Assembly: GCA_965219165.1 (NCBI GenBank)
Contig: CBDCMW010000002.1
Coordinates: 1,674,001 to 1,738,000 of the forward strand
DNA: 64,000 bases
Origin: Aldehydirespirator sp965219165
Lineage (GTDB): Bacteria > Actinomycetota > Acidimicrobiia > Acidimicrobiales > Aldehydirespiratoraceae
Direction of reading: 5' to 3'
The notes below the pieces were generated by a model. The model was not told where the DNA came from. It ran no database searches and saw only the letters and a program-made list of their open reading frames with translations. Positions 37,392 to 45,000 of this stretch are shown here, one piece after another (the first letter of the stretch is position 1; each line of letters starts with the position of its first letter). The translations under genes and the position numbers were made by a program.

Positions 37392-37427
37392 CTGTACGTC
37401 GATTAGACGTACAGAACAACTAGTTGT
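37392..37427 (-). promoter_or_regulatory. palindromic operator of the tacAT-type operon
   Basis: CTGTACGTC (37392-37400) and GACGTACAG (37406-37414) are perfect 9-base arms around GATTA, starting eight bases upstream of the antitoxin start. A second perfect palindrome, ACAACTAGTTGT, follows at 37416-37427. On the minus strand the first contains TCTAAT, a fair -10, so antitoxin binding would block RNA polymerase. Confidence 0.7.
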
Positions 37428-37484
37428 GGGGCCGCTCCCAGATCAGGGCCACACTGCGGGCCCCTCTGTTCGTGTCACGTCCCT

Positions 37485-38639
37485 CTAGCGGCGGAGCAGT
37501 TGCTTGAGCCGCCGGACGGCAGGCGTCCACAGCCACTCGGGCTCGGTAAACCGGTGATGGTTCTCGCCGGGCAACCCCATGGGGTCGTAGAAGCTCTTGT
37601 CGGAGTTCTTGCGCAGGTGGTTCGTCCGCTTCAGCACCTGCAAGTAGGCATAGCCCGTCCCCTTGTGGGTCCAGCCCTGCCGCAGGTAGTTCCAGTTGTC
37701 GGGCGCCAGGTGCTGCGCCGCGGCGAAGTGCCTCAATGCACGCTCGCTGTCGCCCACCGCCTCGAAGTGCAACGCCAGCTTGAACGTCGCTTCTGCCAGC
37801 AGCGTGTCGTCGTCGACGGGCTTGAGCCGCTCGGCTAGTTCCCTGCTCGACCAGACGTGCTCGCTGTCGGCTCCCCGCTCGATCCAGTCGCGAGTCGCCT
37901 GGGCGAATGCGTTGTCGCCCATGCGAACCTTGCCGAGACCGAACCCGATGGTCGTCTCAGCCGGGTACACCCCTTCGTTGCTGCGAACGATGTGCCCGTC
38001 CTCGTCGATCCACGCGGCCGACGGCACGTTCACCCAGCCGAACAGCGAGCTGATCTCGTGTGTCGTGTCGACGACGCACCGGTAGGTCGGCGAGGCCCGG
38101 TCGAACCACTTGCCCACAGCGGTGGGGCCCCCCGAGTCCTGTGCCACGCTGATCAGCTCGAACCGGTCCGGACCGATGGATTCGTACAGCTCCTGCCAGA
38201 CCGGCAGGCTCATGCGGCAGCCTCACCACGATGACCAGGTGAACAGCACCACCTTGTGGCCACGCAAGTCTGAGAGCCTCAACGTGTTGCCGTTGCGCTC
38301 GGTCACCTCGAAGTCGGGGGCAATTGCGGATTCCAGCCCGGCGCGACGGACTTCGGGCACCGAGCCGAGGCTCCACACGTCGCCGTCGCGCACGTGCTTC
38401 TGGCCGATCATGTCCGCGAAGTCCGAGTAGCAGAACCACACCCAGTCGTCGGCGTCGGCGATCCACGCTTCACGCTTGTCCATCGGCAGCGGCACGCACA
38501 GCTCGCCCAGGCACGCGCCTTGCGGCTTCATCTGCCAGCCGGTGGCGCCGGGGAGGTCGCCGAGTCGCACCCACAGAGCCTCCGTGGCGTCGGTCCGCTG
38601 GGAGACCTCGTTCGTCTTGCCGTTTGCGAGGATGATCAC
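37485..38639 (-). CDS. selenocysteine-containing redoxin (TlpA/AhpC-TSA-like) with in-frame TGA
   Basis: Read through the TGA at 38223-38225, this is one 384-residue protein. Residues 1-105: an N-terminal domain with CLGELC and Trp-rich segments, found ahead of the thioredoxin fold in actinobacterial homologues. Residues 110-250: a redoxin (APDFEVTERNGNTLRLSDLRG, VVLFTWSSW-Sec-GCR-MSLPVWQELYE, VNVPSAAWIDEDGHIVRSNEG). Residues 270-384: a helical, TPR-like tail. In the family the active site is WCGC; here the first Cys codon is TGA and all coding features continue in the same frame immediately after. A SECIS-like hairpin follows the TGA. No selA, selB, selC or selD is in the window. The alternative is a nonsense mutation or sequencing error. 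Confidence 0.82.
38192..38225 (-). promoter_or_regulatory. TGA recoding site with SECIS-like hairpin
   Basis: The TGA is at 38225-38223. Twenty bases later on the coding strand the loop GGTCT is closed by CTGCC and GGCAG (38207-38193), extended by one more C-G pair at 38208 and 38192. The E. coli fdhF SECIS has the same GGUCU loop, starting 19 bases after its UGA; here it starts at base 21. Loop identity and spacing both match what SelB needs. Confidence 0.75.
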
Positions 38640-38692
38640 GATTGCTCCGCGAGAGCCGATTCGCCAGGCTGGGTAAGCGTTTGGCCGTGCGT

Positions 38693-38803
38693 ATGCCCGA
38701 GCAGTACCTGACCGTAGTGCTCGCAGGCGACGAAGGCCAGTACGCCGACGGACCGGTCACGACGAACAGCATGGGGCTGGCGCGAAACCCAGGACACACC
38801 TGA
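38693..38803 (+). CDS. small open frame, possibly a gene remnant
   Basis: ATG 38693 to TGA 38803 encodes 36 residues (MPEQYLTVVLAGDEGQYADG then 16 more) with GC-rich third positions like the real genes here. No ribosome site is clear and no family is recognised. It may be a decayed fragment. The rest of 38640-38994 holds nothing else that I can support; part of it must be the promoter of the selenoprotein gene. Confidence 0.25.
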   Translation: MPEQYLTVVLAGDEGQYADGPVTTNSMGLARNPGHT

Positions 38804-38994
38804 CCCTCCAGGATTCGTGAAGAGTCATCTAGTTGGTTCTAGTGGGCCTATTTTGACGGTAGACAGAACCATCTTCGAATTGTGGTTGGGGGCTCTGTGA
38901 GCCTACCGAGGCCCTCGGCCTGAGTAGTATGGCGTGACAGGGCGGAGGAACACAACGAGCGTCATGGTGGCCCCACCTCTGGCTTTCAACTATG

Positions 38995-41385
38995 TCACGC
39001 CTCCTCCTCTTCCCTCGCCTCCCCCTTCGGCATGCGGTAACCGACGCGGGGCTCGTTGAGGATGTAGGTGGGGTTGTTGGCGTTGTCGCCCAGCTTGCGG
39101 CGGAGCTGCTTCGCGGCGGTGCGCACCCGTCGCGAGTCGCCGGAGCTACGCAGGCCCCAGACCCGTTGCAGCAGCCGGTCGTAGGTCATCACGCGACCGG
39201 CGTTGGCCGATAGCTCGAAGAGCAGCCCGTACTCGATGGCGGTCAGATGCACGGGACGCCCGGCCAGCGTCACGCGGCGCTCGGCGTAGTCGATGGTCAG
39301 GTCCCCCAGCACGTAGGGTTCCGACGGCTTGGCCCATTCGGGCGCTTCCCGCTTGCGCAGGGCCGCCTTGATCCTCGCCACAAGCTCAGTCGGCGAGAAG
39401 GGCTTGACCACGTAGTCGTCGGCTCCATTCTCGAAGGCCCTGGCGATGGTATCTTCCTGGCCGTTGACGGAGAGGAAGATGACCGGCACGTCGGAGACTT
39501 CGCGGATCTCCTTCATCAGCTCGATGCCGTCGCTGCCCGGCAGCATCAGGTCCAGCAGCACCAGGTGGGGGTCGTTCGCCTCCACGAGGGTCGTCGCCTC
39601 CTGAGGGTCGCCGGTGACAATCGGCGCGTAGCCCGCCCTGGCGAGCGAGTCCCGGACGTACCTGAGCGTCTGTGGGTCGTCGTCCACCGCGAGGATGCGC
39701 TCCCGTTCCCTCTTCGACCGCCTGGAGCGCACCGCGAGATTGGCGGCCCCGATACCGGCGTCCTGGGCCACCGGAATCGTGAAGGTGAACCGCGCCCCCA
39801 AGCCCGGCCCGTCGCTCTCGGCCCAGATACGGCCCCCGTGGGCCTCCACTATCCCCTTGCAGATGGCGAGGCCCAGGCCCGACCCCGCGATGTCCCGTCT
39901 CCGGTCCTCGCCGTCGGTGCGGGAGAACTTCCGGAACAGGTGCGGCAGCCGCTCGGCGGCGATCCCTCTGCCCTCGTCGGTGACGGAGACGGCCACGTGG
40001 TACCCCTCCCGCACTGCGGTCACCCCGATGGCGGACGCCTCGTGGGAGTGCCGGGCCGCGTTGGTGAGGAGGTTGTTCAGCACCTGGATGATGCGCCTGC
40101 CGTCCGCCATGACCAGCGGCAGCTCCGGCGAGAGGTCGATGCGGAGGTTGTTCCTGCCCCCTCCGCTCTGGAACCTGCTCCTGGCCTCGTCCACCAGGGT
40201 CGCCACATCCGCAGGCGCGGGGGCCACCGACAGCTCGCCCGTCTCGATGCGCGCCACGTCGAGCAGGTCGCCGATCAGGTCGCGCATGTAGTCGGCCTGC
40301 TCGCCGATGATGCGGAAGAACTGGAGCATCTCGGCGGGGTCCAGGTCGGACGCCGCCTCCGTCAGCGTGGCGGCGGAGCCCTTGATGGAGGTCAGCGGCG
40401 TCCTCAGCTCGTGGCTCACCATGCCCAGGAACTCGGCCCGCAGCCGCTCCATCTCCTCCATCGGCGTCATGTCCTGGAGGGTGACGACCACTGAAACGAC
40501 CTCGCCCTCCTCCGAGCGGATGGGCGTGGCGTTGACCAGGGTGGTGACGCTCCCGCCGCCGGGGACCTCGATGACGATCTCCTCGGCGCGCACCGTCTCG
40601 CCCGTGCTCAGCGCCTGGGCCAGGGGGAACTCCTCCAGGGAGACCTCCCGCCCGTCGGCCCGCCTAAAAGTCAGCATGTCGAGGAGCTCCTCCGCGGAGC
40701 CGTCAGGCATGTGCAGGCCGCTGACGATCCTCCTGGCCTCCCGGTTGACCGACGTCACGCCGCCCGTCTTCGCGTCGAACACCAGGACGCCCACGGGAGT
40801 AGTGTTCACCAAGGTCTCCATGTCGGCCCTGGCCCGCTGCTCGTCCCGGTGCCTGCGGGCGTTGGCGATGACCAGCGCCGCCTGGGAGGCGAACATCACC
40901 AGGGTCTCCTCGTCTTCGGGGGTGAACTCCACCTCCTTCTCGCCCACGTAGAAGGCCCCGACGCTCTCCCCCAAGTGGCGGATGGGCGCGGCAAGAAAGG
41001 GAAGCGGCGTGCTCACCGTCATCGGCGGTTGAAACTCCGGTAGGCCCAGGGAGCGGATGTGGCTGTGGAAGTCCCGCAGTCTCAGCGGCTCCTGGATGTT
41101 GCTGAGGTACTGGAAGAACATCATCCCTTCGGGCAGGTCCGTGAACCGCCGGTGCTCTTCCGCAGTCAGCCCGGAGGTGACGAAGTCCTGTACCTGCCCC
41201 GAATCGTCCAGCAGGGTGATGACGCCGTAGCGGGAGCCGGTCAGCGAGCAGGCGCTGTCCAGCACCCCCTGGAGCACCGTGTCGAAGTCGAGGCTCTCGT
41301 TGATGCGCAGGCTGGCCTGGCTGAGGCGGGACAGCCGGTCCCGCAGCTCCGCAATCTCCCGCGCCTGATCGTCTGCCTGTTCCAT
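38995..41385 (-). CDS. single-chain two-component regulator: GAF-PAS-histidine kinase-REC-winged helix
   Basis: A 796-residue cytosolic protein combining sensor and DNA-binding output. In order: GAF about 30-180, PAS about 190-310, HisKA with MVSHELRTPLTSIKGS (phospho-His near 325), HATPase about 430-550 (N box LLTNAARHSHEA, G1 DEGRGI, G2 GSGLGLAICKGIV), REC about 575-690 (LAVDDDPQ, phospho-Asp in LVLLDLMLPGSDG, Lys in YVVKPFSP), and an OmpR-type winged helix to the end (LTAIEYGLLFEL...YDRLLQRVWG...VRTAAKQLRRKLGD...GYRMPKG). Most organisms split these into two proteins. This layout is familiar from Chloroflexota. It is divergent from the giant surface protein, a plausible target. Confidence 0.9.
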   Translation of the reverse strand: MEQADDQAREIAELRDRLSRLSQASLRINESLDFDTVLQGVLDSACSLTGSRYGVITLLDDSGQVQDFVTSGLTAEEHRRFTDLPEGMMFFQYLSNIQEPLRLRDFHSHIRSLGLPEFQPPMTVSTPLPFLAAPIRHLGESVGAFYVGEKEVEFTPEDEETLVMFASQAALVIANARRHRDEQRARADMETLVNTTPVGVLVFDAKTGGVTSVNREARRIVSGLHMPDGSAEELLDMLTFRRADGREVSLEEFPLAQALSTGETVRAEEIVIEVPGGGSVTTLVNATPIRSEEGEVVSVVVTLQDMTPMEEMERLRAEFLGMVSHELRTPLTSIKGSAATLTEAASDLDPAEMLQFFRIIGEQADYMRDLIGDLLDVARIETGELSVAPAPADVATLVDEARSRFQSGGGRNNLRIDLSPELPLVMADGRRIIQVLNNLLTNAARHSHEASAIGVTAVREGYHVAVSVTDEGRGIAAERLPHLFRKFSRTDGEDRRRDIAGSGLGLAICKGIVEAHGGRIWAESDGPGLGARFTFTIPVAQDAGIGAANLAVRSRRSKRERERILAVDDDPQTLRYVRDSLARAGYAPIVTGDPQEATTLVEANDPHLVLLDLMLPGSDGIELMKEIREVSDVPVIFLSVNGQEDTIARAFENGADDYVVKPFSPTELVARIKAALRKREAPEWAKPSEPYVLGDLTIDYAERRVTLAGRPVHLTAIEYGLLFELSANAGRVMTYDRLLQRVWGLRSSGDSRRVRTAAKQLRRKLGDNANNPTYILNEPRVGYRMPKGEAREEEEA

Positions 41386-42008
41386 TTCCCACCTCGAATC
41401 GGGCCGACGACGGCCATGAGCCGCCCGTCGCCGCCGCGCCGTGCCGGATGCGGGATGCGAGAACGGGCTCGGCCCGGCCAGCCCTAATTGTAGCTGGCCC
41501 AGGAAAAACTCACAACAGATTCCGACCGAAAAGTCCTGAACCTCACAGGTCTCTCACAGCTAATTTGGTAAAATGCGGCGCATGGCTGCCCATTTTGTGG
41601 GAGATATTTGCTTGGCACTCGACAGGCCAGTAGATGGAATAGCGACGGCGAACGCACCGGCGGCCCTTGCCGCCGACGCGACGACCGCGCTTGAGGCCGC
41701 CTTCCGTCACGGCCTAGCACAGACGTTCACCCCCCCCCCCCCCCGATTTTCCCTCTGCTCCAGCCCCCTCGCCGCCTCCGGCTCATACCGGCAGACCCGG
41801 TCCCGACCCATCTCCGCTCTCACTGAGAGCGCGCCCGAAGCCTTCAGTGTCCTCGAAGGACGCCTTGCGGTGGGCTTCGCACGTCCCGCACTCACCCGGA
41901 ACAGCCTTCAACCATGCAGCGCCACACGCCCTCCGCGCCGCTATCGGCTGACGCCTGCGGAGCGGAAGGGCTGCGTCCCATACCCCCGCACAAGCACAAG
42001 GAGGAGCC
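41386..42008. other. divergent intergenic region with a C15 homopolymer
   Basis: The 623-bp gap between the single-chain regulator and the surface protein. A run of 15 C occupies 41730-41744. TAAAAT at 41569-41574 is a -10-like element on the plus strand. AAGGAGGA right before the ATG at 42009 is a strong ribosome site. No credible gene is seen; a frame starting at 41573 crosses the C-run and is not supported by family features. Confidence 0.6.
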
Positions 42009-45000
42009 ATGATGACACGCACCGGTAGACGAGGAATCCCAGTCCTTATTGCCGCCCTGGCCGTGCTGGCCCTGGCCGTTGGGGTGTTCACAACCCACGT
42101 CCAGCCGGCCCACGCCGCAGACGCCACCATAACCTCCCTGCTGTCCCGGCTGGACGCGGAATTACGCGATACCGTGATAAACAGCTACCACAATCAGACT
42201 GTGGGATACGATCCGGCCGATTCACAAGGAAGCCTGAGTCCCGCGTGGTTCAACTACCCGGCCGGGTTCAGCCCCTCGTACACGGTTGAGAGGCTTATCG
42301 TTGCCCAGGAGGGCGCCGTAGGAGAAATAGCTGCAACCGACCTCGTACTGAGAGTGCGCGGGACTGTGGTTTCTACTTCAGGGACAAAGGCGCCCGTTTT
42401 GCCAGCGGATGCCGACATCACCCTGCATCTGGAGGGAGATAACTTCACCAGGTCCTATTCTCTGAATAATCCGGAAAGCAGAACAGATTCAGGTTGTTTT
42501 GTTGAAAACGACCCGAATAATTCTGAGCGACCTTGCAAGGTGGGAGAGCTTGGCAAATCGACATATGTCTGGAGGACCAACCTCCCGCCGCTGCTTGCCG
42601 ACGGCGAGTCGATTCTAGTGCGCCTGAGGTACACGGCGCCGCGGCCGGGCAAGCCCGGGACGCCGACGGTGACGGTACCGACGGGCAAGTCCGGTGCGCT
42701 GATCGTGAATTGGACCGCGCCTTCGAGCAACAACCCGGCGGTCCTCGGTTACCAGGTGGACGTTACCAGTGGGAGCCAGTCGCGGCGCAAGACGGTGGAC
42801 GCCTCGACCACGCGCCTGCCGGTGCTGCTGCTGGAGCCGGATACCGCCTACGGCGTGAGAGTGCGGGCGCGCACGGCCCTTGCCGCCGGCCCCTGGTCGG
42901 ACACGGCGCGGGCCAGGACCAATCCGCTGCAGGGGACGAACAGGCCGCAGGTTACGCTGGACCTCAACGGCGTGACGAAAGTCAAGGAGGGCGACGGGCT
43001 GCCCAAGCGGCTCAAGGTGACGGGGATGCTGAACCTGCACCTCGGCGCGTTCCCGGAGAGCATTCCGTACAAAGGTCAAAACTATGATCAGAGCAACTTC
43101 GTGGAGTTCCGGGTGCTGGACGGCATCGCGGACTCGTTCACCTACGAAGACCACCCGGGCGGCGGCAGCGTTGGCGCGTTCTACGCCGGCGCGCTGACGA
43201 TCGGCGAGGACGGGGAGGTTTACCACGACAAAGGCTACCTAGTGATTCCCCAGGGCATGTCGGCATACGGGCCGTTGTACATATGGCTCGGGCGCGCGGG
43301 CACGTCGCCGGAGGACGGCAGCACGGTGGTCAACACGGGGGAGGTCAACATCGGAAGCACGGAGCGGCAGTGCGTGGAGATCGCCGACAGCTCGAACACT
43401 GTGCCGACCGACCGCACTTGCCCCTCGGGAGGGATGTCGGGCCACGCCGTGGACCGGCTGACGGCGCGCTTCCAGGAGGTTCCCCCGTCCCACGACGGCG
43501 AGAGCGAGTTCACTCTCCGGGTGGCCTTCATAGAGGACGTCGGCATCAGCCCCAGCTCGCTGCGTGAGGACGCGCTCACGGTGACCGGTGGCACGGTCAC
43601 CCAGGCGCAGCGGGTGGACGACCGCAGCGACCTGTTCGAGTTCACGGTGGAGCCTGCCTCGGACGAGGACGTGACCATCACACTGCCGGCCGGCAGCGAT
43701 TGCGCAGCAGCCGGGGCAATCTGCACCGAGGGCGAAGACCCCAAGAAGCTTTACAACAGCCCTGCGGCGACGGTGTCCGGCCCCACCCTGACGGCCAGCT
43801 TCCAGGGCCTGCCGTCGCAGCACGACGGGGAGACGGCCTTCAGCTTCAGGATCGCGTTCAGTGACGACATAGCGACCGGAGAAGAGGAGTTCCGGGACCA
43901 CAGCGTGGAGGTGTGGGGAGGCCGGGTGACCCGGGCAGAGCCGGTGGACCAGCGGCGCGACCTCTGGGAAGTCGAGATCGAGCCAGCGTCGGACGACCTG
44001 GTGATGGTCTCGCTCAGGCCGTCGCTGTCCTGCGACGAGACGGGCGCGGTGTGTACGGCGGGCGGGCGTCGCCTGTCGGTGAGTCCCGCAACGATGGTGG
44101 CCGGCCCGGCGACCTGGCCGGTGCAGGTCAACGGCGAGGCGCAGGTGGGGAAAACCCTGACCGCGGACACGTCGAACATCTCCGACCGGTTCGGAGTGCA
44201 AGTCACCTCCACGACCTACCAGTGGCTGGCCAATAACGCCCGCATACCGGGCGCCAGCGGTCAATCCTACACCCTTGGCGAAGGCAAACGGGGCAGGAAA
44301 ATCAGCGTGATGGCGACCTACACCGACGACCGGGGCAACGAGGACACGGTGACCAGCGCACCCACGGACCCGGTGGCGGCCAGGGAGCGCAACAGCCGCG
44401 CCACGGGCCTGCCGCTGATCAGCGGCAGGGCGCTGGTGGGGCAGACGCTGACGGCGGACACGTCGCTCATCTTCGACGCCGACGGCCTGGGGAATTCCGT
44501 CTTCTCCTACCAGTGGGAGGCGGACGACGACAGCATCCCCGGGGCGACCGACCCCACATACACGCCGGTGCAAGCCGACGTGGGCAAGGTGATCACGGTA
44601 ATAGTGAGTTTCCACGATGACGCGGGCTACGGACAGTCCATGACCAGCCCGGACACGATGGCGGTGACCACGGCGGAAGCCGCCGCGGCGGTGAAGTTCG
44701 CCATTAGCCTCAGGTATGCGGCAAATGCCGACGGGTCGGTGAGCCTGTACTGGAACGCGCCCGACGACGAGGTGACCGGTTACCGGATAGACCGCCGCCG
44801 GTACTCGATGGGCGAGCCCAAGGGGCTGGTGTACGTCGAGGACACGGGCAGCACGGCGACCACCTACACCGATACCGAGGTGACGGCAGGGGTGCCGCAC
44901 AGCTACCGCGTGCAGGCGATCAGAGGCGCGGAGCTGGGTGAGAAAACCAAATTCTTCAAAACCAAAGTCTTTCCGCTGAGGAAGGCAGCCAACAGCCCCG

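Noticed and set aside
37485..38213. Separate redoxin gene starting at ATG 38213
   Set aside because: The ATG lies three codons after the in-frame TGA, inside the conserved active-site region, and no ribosome site precedes it. The thioredoxin fold would lack its first strand and active site. A single recoded gene explains both halves better.
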